Part shown: positions 16,423 through 26,281 of the stretch, piece after piece
Layout of the letters: each line of letters starts with the position of its first letter
Position numbering within the stretch: the stretch's first letter is position 1
Assembly: GCF_016907815.1 (NCBI RefSeq)
Contig: NZ_JAFBCQ010000001.1
Span: forward strand, 558,001 to 622,000
Length of the DNA stretch: 64,000 nucleotides
Direction of reading: 5' to 3'
From: Microbacterium aurum
GTDB taxonomy: Bacteria > Actinomycetota > Actinomycetes > Actinomycetales > Microbacteriaceae
The notes under the pieces: model-generated
The model's database searches: none
What the model was told of the DNA's origin: nothing
The model's input: only the letters and a program-made list of their open reading frames with translations
Translations under genes and position numbers: made by a program

Positions 16423-19150
16423 GTTCCGCGGCCAGCCGCCACACGCGGTCGCGGCTGAAGGGCTGAGTGAAGGGGCGGATGCCGAGGGCGCGCGCGATCG
16501 CGTTGCCGATCGCGGGTGCCACGGGGTTGTACGGCGACTCGCTCATCGACTTCGCGCCGAACGGGCCCAGGTCGTCGCTCGTGTCGGCGAAGTACACCTC
16601 GGTCTCGGGCACGTCGGCGAACTGCGGCACGCGATACGTGCGGAAGACGGGCGTCGTGACCTTGCCCTCGGGCGAGACCATGACCTCTTCGTACAGCGCG
16701 CTGCCGATGCCCTGCGCGACGCCGCCCTCGATCTGGCCGCGGCACTGCGCGGGGTTCATGACGAACCCGGCATCCGCCGACTGGATCGACTGCAGGATGC
16801 GCACCGTGCCGGTCGTCGGGTCGACGGCGACGCGCACGGCGTGCACGTTGAACGCGAGCGAGCGCTGCTCGCCGAGCTCGCTGCCGTCGGCGGTGAGCTC
16901 ACCGTCGGCGCACAGCTCGGCGAAGCCGACGAGCCCGGCGATCGTCTCGACTCCCGTCGAGGTGAGCGAAGCGGATGCCGCGTCGGTGCCGGTCAGCGCC
17001 GCTGCGCGCTCGCGCATCCGCCGCGCGAGCGTCAGGCACGCGGCGTGCAGGGCCTTGCCCGCGACCGTGATGCCGGCCGAGGCGAACGCGCCGGTGTCGT
17101 GCGCGACGGCATCCGTGTCGGCGTGCCACAGCTCGATGCGGTCGAAGTCGGCGGCGAGATCGGTCGCCCCGATCTGACGCAGGACCGTCGTCGTGCCGTT
17201 GCCGAACTCGGCCGTGCCGGCCCGCAGCAGGTACGTGCCGTCGGCGCGCAGGGTCGCGGTCGTGTGCGCGATGTGGCCGAACGGGGCCATCGTCGCGATC
17301 ATCGCGGCCGCCATCCCCTCGCCGACGAGCCAGCCGTCGGGGGCGGTCGCGCCGTTGCCGCGCGCCAGGGCGTCCTGCGCGAGGTCGAGGCACTGGTCGA
17401 ACCCGTAGCTACCCCACACGAGGTCGTCGTGCCCGGGGTCGTCACCCGACCGGATCGCATTGATCCGCCGCAGGTCGAACGGGTCGATCCCGAGCCGCTC
17501 GGCGAGCATGTCCATCGCCGATTCGACGCCGAGCACAACCTGCCCGAGGCCGTACCCGCGGAACGCACCGGACGGGATGTTGTTCGTGTAGACGACCTCG
17601 GCGTCGACGCGCTTCAGCGGCACCCGGTAGATCGTCGTCGACTCGGCGAGCGAGTGGAACATGACGCCGCGCGAGTGGTTGCCGTAGGCGCCGGTGTCGC
17701 TCAGCAGGTCGATCTGCATCGCGGTGAGCGTGCCATCCGCATCCGCCCCGAGCGTCACCGTGACGCGCATCGGGTGCCGCACCGCGGCACGCAGGAACTC
17801 GTCGGTGCGGGTGAACTCGTACGCGACAGGGCGCCGGGTGCGCAGCACCGCGAGGGCGACGAGGTCTTCCGTGAAGATCTCCTGCTTGCCGCCGAAACCG
17901 CCGCCGAGCCTGGCCGCATGTACACGCACGCGGTCGCGCTCGAGGTCGAACAGTCGCGCGATCTCGTCGCGCGCAAGGAACGGCACCTGCGTCGACGAGC
18001 GGATGACCAGGCGCCCCTCGTCGTCGAGCCAGCCGACCGAGCCGTGCGTCTCGAGCTGCGCGTGCGTCACGCGCGAGGTCTGCCACGTGCCCGTGACGGT
18101 CACGGCGCTTGCGGCGAGGGCGGATGCCACGTCGGGCCCCGCGTGCACGCTCGCGATGACGTTGCGGTGCGCCTCGTCGACGCGGTCGTCCGGCGTGCGA
18201 TCGGGGTGGATGAGCGGCGCGCCGGGCATCCGCGCCTCGTCGGGGTCGAAGACGGCCGGGAGCACGTCGTAGGTGATGTCGACGAGGCGGCACGCGGCAT
18301 CCGCCGCTTCGGCCGTCTCGGCGACGACCGCGACGACGCGCTGGCCGATGTAGCGCACGACGTCGTCGAGCATGCGGGTGTCGTCGGGGTCGTCGGTGCG
18401 GTGCTCGTGGCGACCCGACGAGTAGCGCACCTGCGGGACGTCCTCGTGCGTGAAGACGGCGACGACGCCGGCAACGGCGCGCGCGGCGGTGGTGTCGATC
18501 GCGGTGACGCGCGCGTGCGCGTGCGGGCTCGCGACGACGCGCAGCACGAGCGCATCCGTCGCGGGGTGATCCGGCGGCAGATCGAACGTGAACGGCTCGC
18601 GGCCCTGCACGATGCGGCGCGCGGCCTCGGGGCGGGCGGAGGTGCCGACGCGCTGCGGGGCCGCCGTGGCCGGTGCCGTCGTCGCGGATTCGGCTCGCGG
18701 CCCCGTCTCGCGCACCTCGCCGAGCACCGACGCGCGGATCGCCTCGCGGATGGGGCGGTAGCCCGTGCAGCGGCAGAGGTTGCCCTTCATGCGGCGGTCG
18801 AGGTCGTCGAGATCATCGCCGCACAGCGTCGAGGCGGTCACGGTCATGCCGGGCGTGCAGAATCCGCACTGGAAGCCGAAGCCGTCGGCGATCGCCTCCT
18901 GCACGGGATGCAGCTCATCGGCGGGCGCGAGGGCGGCGGCCGTCGTGACGGCGCGGCCCTCGACGCGCACGGCGGGGATGAGGCACGAGTGCACGGGCAC
19001 TCCGTCGAGCAGCACCGAGCATGCGCCGCAGTCGCCCGCGTCGCAGCCCTTCTTGACCTCGGTGTGGCCCGTTTCGCGCAGCAGGGTCCGCAGGCACTGG
19101 CCCGCGCGCGGGTCGGCCTCGACCGGCTCACCGTCGACGTCGAAGATCAT
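16394..19150 (-). CDS. Xanthine-dehydrogenase-type protein: 2Fe-2S and molybdopterin parts fused
   Basis: A 918-residue oxidoreductase. Residues 1-150 bind two [2Fe-2S] clusters: Cys36, 41, 44 and 56, then Cys95, 98, 126 and 128 ([14 protein letters not shown]). After a linker, residues about 185-918 are the molybdopterin-cytosine-dinucleotide domain with [16 protein letters not shown] and the glutamate region [12 protein letters not shown]. Classical enzymes keep these as separate subunits or join all three. It should oxidise hypoxanthine/xanthine towards urate. Its start overlaps the FAD subunit stop (ATGA). Confidence 0.85.
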   Translation of the reverse strand: MIFDVDGEPVEADPRAGQCLRTLLRETGHTEVKKGCDAGDCGACSVLLDGVPVHSCLIPAVRVEGRAVTTAAALAPADELHPVQEAIADGFGFQCGFCTPGMTVTASTLCGDDLDDLDRRMKGNLCRCTGYRPIREAIRASVLGEVRETGPRAESATTAPATAAPQRVGTSARPEAARRIVQGREPFTFDLPPDHPATDALVLRVVASPHAHARVTAIDTTAARAVAGVVAVFTHEDVPQVRYSSGRHEHRTDDPDDTRMLDDVVRYIGQRVVAVVAETAEAADAACRLVDITYDVLPAVFDPDEARMPGAPLIHPDRTPDDRVDEAHRNVIASVHAGPDVASALAASAVTVTGTWQTSRVTHAQLETHGSVGWLDDEGRLVIRSSTQVPFLARDEIARLFDLERDRVRVHAARLGGGFGGKQEIFTEDLVALAVLRTRRPVAYEFTRTDEFLRAAVRHPMRVTVTLGADADGTLTAMQIDLLSDTGAYGNHSRGVMFHSLAESTTIYRVPLKRVDAEVVYTNNIPSGAFRGYGLGQVVLGVESAMDMLAERLGIDPFDLRRINAIRSGDDPGHDDLVWGSYGFDQCLDLAQDALARGNGATAPDGWLVGEGMAAAMIATMAPFGHIAHTTATLRADGTYLLRAGTAEFGNGTTTVLRQIGATDLAADFDRIELWHADTDAVAHDTGAFASAGITVAGKALHAACLTLARRMRERAAALTGTDAASASLTSTGVETIAGLVGFAELCADGELTADGSELGEQRSLAFNVHAVRVAVDPTTGTVRILQSIQSADAGFVMNPAQCRGQIEGGVAQGIGSALYEEVMVSPEGKVTTPVFRTYRVPQFADVPETEVYFADTSDDLGPFGAKSMSESPYNPVAPAIGNAIARALGIRPFTQPFSRDRVWRLAAELSAGDRAAG

Positions 19151-19950
19151 GCGAGCTCCGCCCGGATGCGTGACGCGAGCTCGATGCTGACCGCCCGCCG
19201 CCAGTCCGCGGCACCGAGCGGGTCGGTGTAGTAGCCGGGGGCGGATGCCACGGCATCCGCCAGATCCGTCTCGGTCGGCAGCTGCGCGAATCGCAGCACC
19301 GTCGGCGTCGCCGTCGCAGCCGTCACGGTGAAGACGCTCGTGCCGTCGGGGTCGACGCGGCCCGTCACGACGGCGCCGGAGCGGCCGTGCTCGGCGAGGG
19401 CGATCTTGCGCAGCAGGGCGCGCGAGGCGAGCGCGTGCGCGGGGATCTCGACGGCGCGTAGCACGTCGTCGCGGCCGAGGATCGTGGTGCCGTTGCCCGT
19501 CACGAGATCGGCCACCGGCATCCGCCGCTCATCGTCTTTTGTCCAGATGACGGCGACGGCGTCGAGTGCGACGCTGAGCGACACCATCGCTCCGGCGGCG
19601 AACGCGCGGCAGATGTTGCCGCCCACGGTCGCGGTGTTCCAGATCTTGAAGGATGCCAGCAGGGCGTTCGCGGCCGCCGGCACGAGCTGCGCGGCGGGCC
19701 AGTGCGCGGGAGCTGTCGCGGCCCACGCGACGAGGTTCGCGATCGTGCACGTCGCTGCGACGCGCAGGCCCTCGGGGGTCTCCTCGAGGTCGGGCCAGGC
19801 GAGCCCGGTGAGATCGACGAGGCCGGTCGTGGCGGGCTGCGGCTCGCTCATGATCCAGGTGCCCCCGGCGAGGAGAGCCTCGCCGGGGGCAAGCTGCAGA
19901 TCCTCCCGAGAACGGGCGACGCGGTACGCCTGCACCGACGTGATGTCCAT
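19147..19950 (-). CDS. Xanthine-dehydrogenase-type FAD-binding subunit
   Basis: A 267-residue CoxM/XdhB-like subunit passing electrons from the iron-sulfur clusters to the final acceptor. FAD-contact motifs are ALLAGGTWI near residue 25 and [11 protein letters not shown] in the middle. The ATG at 19950 has GCAGGAC upstream. It is first in the pair with the fused Fe-S/Mo subunit. It diverges from xdhC-like gene 20078 across a 127-bp region with CGTTTCG and TGTTTCA 11 bp apart, so both sides are probably co-regulated. Confidence 0.83.
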   Translation of the reverse strand: MDITSVQAYRVARSREDLQLAPGEALLAGGTWIMSEPQPATTGLVDLTGLAWPDLEETPEGLRVAATCTIANLVAWAATAPAHWPAAQLVPAAANALLASFKIWNTATVGGNICRAFAAGAMVSLSVALDAVAVIWTKDDERRMPVADLVTGNGTTILGRDDVLRAVEIPAHALASRALLRKIALAEHGRSGAVVTGRVDPDGTSVFTVTAATATPTVLRFAQLPTETDLADAVASAPGYYTDPLGAADWRRAVSIELASRIRAELA

Positions 19951-20015
19951 GTTGTCCTGCTCTCCGGATCGCGGCCCTAGCTCGCTGTCGCGCCCGATCG
20001 AGTGAAGCAGGCCCC

Positions 20016-20070
20016 CGTTTCGCGGGTGTTTCATGGCCGCAACACGGCCGCAATCCGGGGCGCATACCGT
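20016..20070. promoter_or_regulatory. Divergent promoter region between the FAD subunit and XdhC-like genes
   Basis: CGTTTCG (20016-20022) and TGTTTCA (20027-20033) are spaced one helical turn. CATACCGT (20063-20070) gives a TANNNT -10 ending seven bases before the ATG at 20078. The boxes resemble the TGTTTCC elements at 14983-15032. Confidence 0.45.
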
Positions 20071-20077
20071 GAATGGC

Positions 20078-21181
20078 ATGCGTGAGATCCTGCCTGTCGC
20101 CGCCCGTTGGGCGGATGCGGAGCAGGCGTTCGCGATCGCGACGGTTGTCGGCGTCGGCGGCAGTGCGCCGCGCGAGATCGGCGCGAGCATGGTCGTCTCG
20201 GCGAGCGGCGAGGTGTTCGGCACGGTGTCCGGCGGATGCGTCGAGGGCGCCGTCTACGAGCGCTGCCTCGAGGTACTGGCCGGTGCCGCACCTCACGTCG
20301 ACCGGTTCGCGTACAGCGACGCCGACGCGTTCGCCGTCGGGCTGACATGCGGCGGGACGATCGATGTCCTCGTGCGGGCCGTGCCCCCGGGGAGTGCCGC
20401 CGCGGCCGATCTGCAGCTGCTCGCGGCGCGCGAGGCCGCCGCGATCCCGACGGGGTTCGCGCTCGTGACCGCGGGGCCGGAACTCGGCGTCGGGCGAGTC
20501 GTGTCGTCGGACGCCGCAGCGCCCGCGGCGGTGCCGGGTGTCGTCTCGCTGCGGGTCGGGGTTCCGGCGCGGTTGATCGTCGTCGGCGCGGTCGAGTTCG
20601 CCGTCGCGCTCGCGCGGCTGGGCGCCGCGATGGGGATGCGGGTGACCGTCGTCGATCCGCGCGAGGTGTTCGCGACCGAGGCCCGATTCCCGGGTGCCGA
20701 GGTCGTCGTCGACTGGCCCGACCGGTACCTCGCGGGGGAGCGGCTGGATGCCGGAACCGCCGTCTGCGTCTTGACGCACGACCCCAAGATCGATGTCCCC
20801 GCGCTGCGCGCGGCGCTCGCGTCGCCGGCCGGATACATCGGGGCGATGGGCAGTCGCCGGACCCACGACGACCGCATGCGGCGCCTCGGTGACGCCGAGG
20901 TGCCGCCGGCGGCGCGGATGCGCGTGCGCTCGCCGATCGGACTGGATCTGGGCGGACGCAGCCCCGAGGAGACGGCCCTGTCGATCCTCGCGGAGATCGT
21001 CGCCGACCGGCACGGTGGCACGGGGGCCCGGTTGTCGGGGCTGTCCGGGCCTGTGCACGCTGCGGTCGGGCCGGGGGCGGGTTCGGGTTCTGATGCGGCT
21101 ACCCAGGTGCCTGCCGCGGTGCCTTCGTCGGTGCCCTCGATCGAGTGCGCCTGGATGCCCGACGTCCCCGCCCGCTCATGA
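20078..21181 (+). CDS. XdhC/CoxI-family maturation factor
   Basis: A 367-residue protein that helps insert sulfurated molybdenum cofactor into xanthine-dehydrogenase-type enzymes. The N-terminal part has GVGGSAPREIGASMVV and VSGGCVEGAVYE; the C-terminal Rossmann part has the AMGSRRTHDDR motif and ends with GLDLGGRSPEETALSILAEI. It starts leaderlessly at ATG 20078 and shares four bases with the MocA-like gene. A Ser/Ala/Gly-rich tail of about 60 residues lies beyond the usual family end. Confidence 0.83.
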   Translation: MREILPVAARWADAEQAFAIATVVGVGGSAPREIGASMVVSASGEVFGTVSGGCVEGAVYERCLEVLAGAAPHVDRFAYSDADAFAVGLTCGGTIDVLVRAVPPGSAAAADLQLLAAREAAAIPTGFALVTAGPELGVGRVVSSDAAAPAAVPGVVSLRVGVPARLIVVGAVEFAVALARLGAAMGMRVTVVDPREVFATEARFPGAEVVVDWPDRYLAGERLDAGTAVCVLTHDPKIDVPALRAALASPAGYIGAMGSRRTHDDRMRRLGDAEVPPAARMRVRSPIGLDLGGRSPEETALSILAEIVADRHGGTGARLSGLSGPVHAAVGPGAGSGSDAATQVPAAVPSSVPSIECAWMPDVPARS

Positions 21182-21771
21182 GCGTCGTCGGCATCGTGCT
21201 CGCCGCCGGCGCGGGCACGCGGTACGGCCACCCGAAGGCGCTCGCGACGGATGCCGACGGGCGAGGGTGGATCGCTTCTGCCGTCGAGACGCTGACGGAT
21301 GCCGGATGCGCGCCCGTGCTCGTCGTGCTCGGCGCCCGACACGACGAGGCGACCGCGCTCGTCCCCGCCGCCGCGACGATCGTCGTCGCGGCGGACTGGT
21401 CCGACGGGTTGTCGGCCTCGGTGCGGGCGGGACTCGCCGTCGCGGCGGAGACCGCCGCGACGGCCGCACTCGTGGTCCCCGTGGATGTGCCCGAGCTGCC
21501 GGCATCCGCGTGCATCCGCGTCTCGGCGGATGCATCCGCCGAGACGCTGCGGCAGGCGGCCTACGGCGGCGAGGTGGGCCACCCCGCGCTCATCGGGCGG
21601 GCGCACTGGGGCGCGCTCGCCGCCGAGCTTGAGGGCGACCGCGGCGCGGGCGGATACCTGCGTGCGCACGGTGCCGCCCTCGTCGAGTGCGGTGACCTGT
21701 GGCGCGGCCGCGACGTCGACACCCCGCCCCCGCGGCATCCGTCCCTTCGCGCCGCATTCGCACGCCCGTAG
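21178..21771 (+). CDS. MocA-like molybdenum cofactor nucleotidyltransferase
   Basis: A 197-residue NTP-transferase-3 protein with the nucleotide-binding opening VLAAGAGTRYGHPKAL and PVDVPELP. Relatives add CMP (or GMP) to molybdopterin, which fits the cofactor of the neighbouring dehydrogenase. It is translationally coupled to the xdhC-like gene (ATGA). Its last dozen residues (PPRHPSLRAAFARP) are encoded by the start of repeat copy B, so the C-terminus may have been changed by the repeat's arrival. Confidence 0.78.
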   Translation: MSVVGIVLAAGAGTRYGHPKALATDADGRGWIASAVETLTDAGCAPVLVVLGARHDEATALVPAAATIVVAADWSDGLSASVRAGLAVAAETAATAALVVPVDVPELPASACIRVSADASAETLRQAAYGGEVGHPALIGRAHWGALAAELEGDRGAGGYLRAHGAALVECGDLWRGRDVDTPPPRHPSLRAAFARP

Positions 21772-21877
21772 CGGCACGGGCGGCCGGATGAGCCCCGCGC
21801 GCGGCGCGCCGCCCCCGCGGCATCCGTCCCTTCCCGCCGCATCCGCGCGCCGATAGCGGCACCAACGGCCGGATGAG
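21736..21877. repeat. Tandem copies B and C of the ~57-bp palindromic repeat
   Basis: Copy B is 21736-21792 and copy C 21821-21877, offset by 85 bp. Both read CATCCGTCCCTT, a CGC-rich arm, TAGCGGCAC, then GGCCGGATGAG. The similarity continues upstream into CGCCCCCGCGG. Copy B overlaps the end of the preceding gene. Copy A is at 1660-1720. Confidence 0.7.
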
Positions 21878-21910
21878 CCCGCCGCCGTGTAGCGTCACCA
21901 CCAGGACCCG

Positions 21911-21953
21911 ACGCATCCAGGAGGCGACGATGATTCCCGAGATCAACTATTGA
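21911..21953 (+). pseudogene. Truncated 5' remnant of the DUF1761 gene
   Basis: A ribosome site CAGGAGG and ATG are followed by codons for MIPEINY and then TGA (21951-21953). The intact gene at 23198 begins MIPEINYW with CAGGAGG at the same distance. The similarity stops where the second fragment begins, so this is a broken copy of that gene's start. Confidence 0.6.
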
Positions 21954-22008
21954 GGATGCCGCGGCATCCTCCACCATCGACGCCGCCGCCATCGCCGAGC
22001 GCCTGTAG
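21952..22008 (+). pseudogene. Deleted remnant of the ParA-like gene
   Basis: The frame reads EDAAASSTIDAAAIAERL then TAG. The first gene of the window contains EDAAASSTIDAAA (about residues 355-367) and ends AAAIAERL. At the DNA level 36 of 39 bases match 1189-1227. It looks like an internal piece of a ParA-like gene joined by deletion to its last codons. Confidence 0.5.
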
Positions 22009-22217
22009 CCCCGCTCCGGCCGGGACCACAGGCGGGTCGCGCGGCCGGGTGCGCGGGTGGGCCGGTCCCTCACCCAGTCTCCTCGCGCCGGATCCGGCTG
22101 TCTGAGCCCGCTGGGGCGCCACGAGCACCAGAGCAGACTGAATTGTGCCCGCTCGCTCCCGCGCACCGCGCCCGCGCCGCACCGCGCCCGCGCCCGAGCA
22201 CCGCGCCCGCGCGGGCC

Positions 22218-23135
22218 TCAGGTGCGGATGACGATGTTCTCCGGCTCCTCGTCGGCGAGCAGGTGCGCGATCTGGCGCTTCACAAGCGCCGCGATGCGCG
22301 GGTGCATGGCGCTGGAGGCTCCGCCGACGTGCGGCGCGATGAGCACGCCCGGAAGCCCCCAGAGCGGGTGCCCCTCGGGCAGCGGTTCGGGGTCGGTGAC
22401 ATCGAGCGCCGCGCGGATGCGCCCCGCCCGCACGTGCCGCACGAGCGCGTCGGTGTCCACGAGCGGTCCGCGCCCGACGTTGACGATCAGCGCGCCGTCG
22501 GGAAGGGCGGCGAGCTCGGCGTCTCCGATGATGTGCCGCGTCGCATCTCCGCCGGGAAGGGTCAGCACGACGATCTCCGCCGTCGGCAGCAGTTCCGGCA
22601 GCTCGTCGATGCCGTGCACGCGGATGCCGTCCTCGTCGCGCGCCCGCGACGCCACCGGCACTAGGTCCACCTCGAAGGGCGCCAGCCGTGCGGCGACCGC
22701 CTTGCCGACGCCGCCGTAGCCGAGCAGCAGCACCCGCCGGTCCGCGAGGCTCTGGGCGTAGCGCGGATGCCACACCCCCGCGCGGGTGTCGACGGCGAAC
22801 GCGTCGAGGTGCCGCTGCGCGGCGAGGGTCAGCCCCACCGCGAGCTCGGCGGTGGAGGTCTCGTGCACAGTCGCGGCGTTGGCGAAGACGATCCCGGGCG
22901 GGAGCTTCTCCGCGGTGCCCTCGTAGCCGATGGACTGGCCCTGCACGAGTCGGGTCGTCACCCCCGCCAGCAGCGACAGCCCGTTGCCGCCGGACATGTA
23001 GGGCGGTACGACCAGGTCGATGCGGTCGCGCGGGGCTGCGGCATCCATCGCCCATACGATCACCTCGACGCCGTCCGGGAGCGGCTCGAGGTCGCGGGCG
23101 AGTTCGGGGCGGGGGACGGAGACGACGAGGCTCAT
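22218..23135 (-). CDS. D-2-hydroxyacid dehydrogenase family protein
   Basis: A 305-residue NAD(P)-dependent dehydrogenase of the D-isomer-specific group. The dinucleotide site is GYGGVGKAVAARL. The catalytic set is visible as NVGRGPLVDT (Arg), DVTDPEPLPEGHPLW (Glu) and APHVGG (His). The substrate, for example glyoxylate/hydroxypyruvate or 2-ketogluconate, cannot be told. The ATG lies seven bases after TAGCGT, so the message is probably leaderless. Glyoxylate reduction would suit the nearby purine pathway, but this is only a guess. Confidence 0.82.
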   Translation of the reverse strand: MSLVVSVPRPELARDLEPLPDGVEVIVWAMDAAAPRDRIDLVVPPYMSGGNGLSLLAGVTTRLVQGQSIGYEGTAEKLPPGIVFANAATVHETSTAELAVGLTLAAQRHLDAFAVDTRAGVWHPRYAQSLADRRVLLLGYGGVGKAVAARLAPFEVDLVPVASRARDEDGIRVHGIDELPELLPTAEIVVLTLPGGDATRHIIGDAELAALPDGALIVNVGRGPLVDTDALVRHVRAGRIRAALDVTDPEPLPEGHPLWGLPGVLIAPHVGGASSAMHPRIAALVKRQIAHLLADEEPENIVIRT

Positions 23136-23197
23136 GACCTCGACGCTACCCGCCCGTGCGACGGGCGCGCCCAGTATCCTCGCCCCAGGAGGTGCGC

Positions 23198-23629
23198 ATG
23201 ATTCCGGAGATCAACTACTGGGCGGTGCTGCTGGCGACGGTGGCCGCCATCGTCATCGGGTCGGTCTGGTACACGCCTCGCGTGTTCGGCGACCGGTGGA
23301 AGAAGTGGGGGCAGGTCACCGATCCCGAGACCTCGGCGCAGGCGTGGCTGCCGATCCTGGTGTCGGTCGCGCTGGCGTTCCTGCTGGCCTGGGTGCTCGC
23401 CGGCTCCGTCGCGATCGCATGGCACTTCTACGCCGGCGGATACCTCGGCTCCGCGATCGTGACCGGGCTGACGCTGTGGGCCGGCTTCACGGCCGGTCGC
23501 TTCATCACGCACGACGTCTTCGCCGGGCGCCCGTCGCAGCTGACGATCCTCAACATCTCCTACGAGCTGGTGCTCGTGCTGGTGATGTCGGTGATCATCG
23601 GTGTGTGGCCACCCGCGGGCACCGTCTGA
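23198..23629 (+). CDS. DUF1761 membrane protein
   Basis: A 143-residue protein with four hydrophobic segments (INYWAVLLATVAAIVIG, WLPILVSVALAFLLAW, the GGYLGSAIV region, and LVLVLVMSVIIG). The short YTPRVFGDRWKKWGQ loop is typical of DUF1761, a family of unknown role. A clear GGAGG precedes ATG 23198. A broken copy of its beginning lies 1.3 kb upstream at 21911. Confidence 0.75.
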   Translation: MIPEINYWAVLLATVAAIVIGSVWYTPRVFGDRWKKWGQVTDPETSAQAWLPILVSVALAFLLAWVLAGSVAIAWHFYAGGYLGSAIVTGLTLWAGFTAGRFITHDVFAGRPSQLTILNISYELVLVLVMSVIIGVWPPAGTV

Positions 23630-23633
23630 CCGG

Positions 23634-23658
23634 CGGATGCCGCGGCGCGCGGCATCCG
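23634..23658. terminator. Bidirectional terminator-like hairpin
   Basis: A perfect 11-bp stem (CGGATGCCGCG at 23634-23644 and its complement at 23648-23658) closes a three-base loop. It lies between the stops of the converging DUF1761 and purQ genes. There is no T-run, as is usual for such high-GC hairpins. Confidence 0.6.
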
Positions 23659-23680
23659 TGCGTGTATCGCGCGGCGCGGG

Positions 23681-24384
<704 letters not shown>

Positions 24385-24388
<4 letters not shown>

Positions 24389-24630
24389 TCGACGACCTCG
24401 ATGCCCACGACATCCTCGATCACGGAGTTCGAGAGCACCTCGTCGGCGAGCTTGCGGGCCACCGCGAGCGTCTCCTCGGAGGCGTCGGCGACGGTCAGCT
24501 CGAAGCGCTTGCCGATGCGGACGGCCGAGAAGCCCTCGACGCCCATGCGGTCCAGGGCGCCGGCGACGGCCTTCCCCTGCGGATCCAGCAGCTCGGCCTT
24601 GGGCATGACGTCGACGACGATGGTGGGCAT
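24385..24630 (-). CDS. purS: Phosphoribosylformylglycinamidine synthase, PurS subunit
   Basis: An 81-residue PurS protein that bridges PurL and PurQ. It opens [21 protein letters not shown] and contains [16 protein letters not shown], both standard. The ATG at 24630 gives the normal family length; upstream codons give a non-conserved extension. It is the first gene of the purS-purQ pair. Confidence 0.93.
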
Positions 24631-24747
24631 TCGAGGCTCCGGGATCTGACGGGAACGGGTCGCCTCCAGTCTACGGGCGCCGCGCTGCCGCGCCGCCACT
24701 GCGGAGCAGGATGCCGGTCCTCGCCGTTACCGAACCGTGACCGCCGT

Positions 24748-24817
24748 ATGGAGCGCTCCCTTGACATCCTTGGGAGCGCTCCCGTAACGTCGGGGCTGTC
24801 CGGTGAGAGCGCTCCCA
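24748..24817 (+). promoter_or_regulatory. Sugar operon promoter with three LacI-type operators
   Basis: TTGACA (24761-24766) and TAACGT (24785-24790) are 18 bp apart. Three palindromes built on GGAGCGCTCC are centred near 24754, 24777 and 24810: one upstream of the -35, one in the spacer, one past the start site. This central CG half-site pattern is typical of LacI-family operators; the regulator at 29740 closes the operon. Confidence 0.8.
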
Positions 24818-24887
24818 TCCCGAATCACGCGCTGGGTAACGGGAAAGCGGCCCACGCACCAGTAACACACCCACAAAGGAGTGACAC

Positions 24888-26162
24888 GTGAACACACGCG
24901 CACTGCGACGCATCGGTCTCGTTGCCGGCGTCGCGACCACCTCCGCCATCGTCCTCGCCGGCTGCGCCGGTGGCAGCGGCGGCGGCGCCACGGCAGACCC
25001 GAACGAGAAGGTCACGTTGACCATCGCGACGTTCAACGACTTCGGCTAAAGCGACGAGCTGCTGAAGGAGTACACCGACGCCCACCCGAACGTGACGATC
25101 GTCCACAATAAGGCCGCGACCAGCAACGACGCGCGCGCCAACTACTTCCAGAAGCTCGGCAAGACCGGTCTCGCCGACATCGAGGCGATCGAGGTGGACT
25201 GGCTGCCCGAGGTCATGAAGTACTCCGACATGCTCGCTCCCGTCCCTGCCGAGCTGAAGGGTCGCTGGCTGGACTGGAAGGAGAAGGCGGCGACGGATGC
25301 CGACGACAACCTCATCGGCTACGGCACCGACATCGGCCCGGAGGCCATCTGCTACCGTGCTGACCTCTTCGAGGCGGCAGGCCTTCCCACCGACCCGACC
25401 GAGGTCGCGACGCTCCTCGACGGCGACTGGGCGAAGTACTTCGACGTCGGCGCGCAGTACTCCTCCGCGACCGGCAAGGCGTTCTTCGACTCCGCCGGCG
25501 GCACCTACCAGGGCATGATCAACCAGGTCGAGGCCGCCTACGAGAACCCGGACTCCGGCGAGATCGACATCGACCCCGCGGTCGAGGACCTCTACAACCA
25601 GGTTCTGGACGCCAGCGCGACGCAGTCGGCCCACCTCGGCCAGTGGTCGGATGACTGGTTCGCCGGTCTGTCCAACGGCGCCTTCGCCACGATGCTGTGC
25701 CCGGGCTGGATGCTCGGCGTGATCTCCGGAAACGCGGAGGGTGTCGATGGCTGGCGCATCGCCAACACGTTCCCCGGCGGCGGCGGCAACTGGGGCGGCT
25801 CGTACCTGACCGTTCCCGCCAACGGCGAGCACGTCGCGGCCGCTCAGGAGCTCGCGGACTGGCTGACCAGCCCCGAGACCCAGATCAAGGCGTTCGAGAA
25901 CGCGGGCATCTTCCCCAGCCAGAACGACGCGCTGACCGATGACACGCTGCTGGGAAGCACGAACGCGTTCTTCGGCGACGCGAAGGTCGGCGAGATCTTC
26001 TCCGAGCGCGCCAAGGCGGTGACGGTGTCTCCGTTCAAGGGCCAGTACTACTTCCAGATCAACGACGCGATGCAGAAGGCTCTGACCCGCGTCGAGGACG
26101 GCACGCAGGACAAGGCCGCCTCCTGGGATCAGTGGAAGTCTGAAGTCGACGCGATCGGCTGA
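24888..26162 (+). pseudogene. Sugar ABC transporter substrate-binding lipoprotein, interrupted by TAA
   Basis: GTG 24888, with AAAGGAG seven bases upstream, starts a signal peptide ending in the lipobox LAGC. Codon 54 (25047-25049) is TAA in FNDFG-stop-SDELLKEYTD, and the same frame then continues to 26162 as a good family-1 sugar-binding protein. Relatives usually have Tyr here, so TAC or TAT to TAA would explain it. TAA is the rarest stop in such GC-rich DNA. Everything else in the gene and operon looks intact, so the change is recent or a base-call error. A product restarted downstream would lack the signal. Confidence 0.82.
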
Positions 26163-26169
26163 TCGGATG

Positions 26170-26217
26170 CCGTGGGTCCGGGCGCTGTGCTCCGGCACCG
26201 CCTCCGGGCCCACGGCT
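26170..26217 (+). terminator. Intergenic hairpin after the binding-protein gene
   Basis: GCCGTGGGTCCGG (26170-26182) and CCGGGCCCACGGC (26205-26217) pair in 12 of 13 positions. It is followed by CTCTTCTC and sits in the 119-bp gap before the first permease gene. It may lower permease expression relative to the binding protein. Confidence 0.5.
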
Positions 26218-26281
26218 CTTCTCCCGGCGAACGCGCCGGCACCCGGCATCCCCCCATCGCACACCTGGATCGAGGCACGAC

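Larger units (their letters stand above)
21772..22217. other. 446-bp region without an intact gene
   Basis: It holds the rest of repeat copies B and C, then the truncated gene pieces at 21911-22008. After these comes featureless GC-rich sequence. Finally a stretch at about 22160-22215 is made of CACCGCGCCCGCGC units repeated three times. No RNA gene or complete reading frame is apparent. Confidence 0.6.

Noticed and set aside
16328-19231. A 967-residue open frame opposite the dehydrogenase
   Set aside because: It is antisense to a protein with clear iron-sulfur and molybdopterin motifs; long antisense frames are expected at this GC content and it is rich in Arg, Gly and Asp with no domain.
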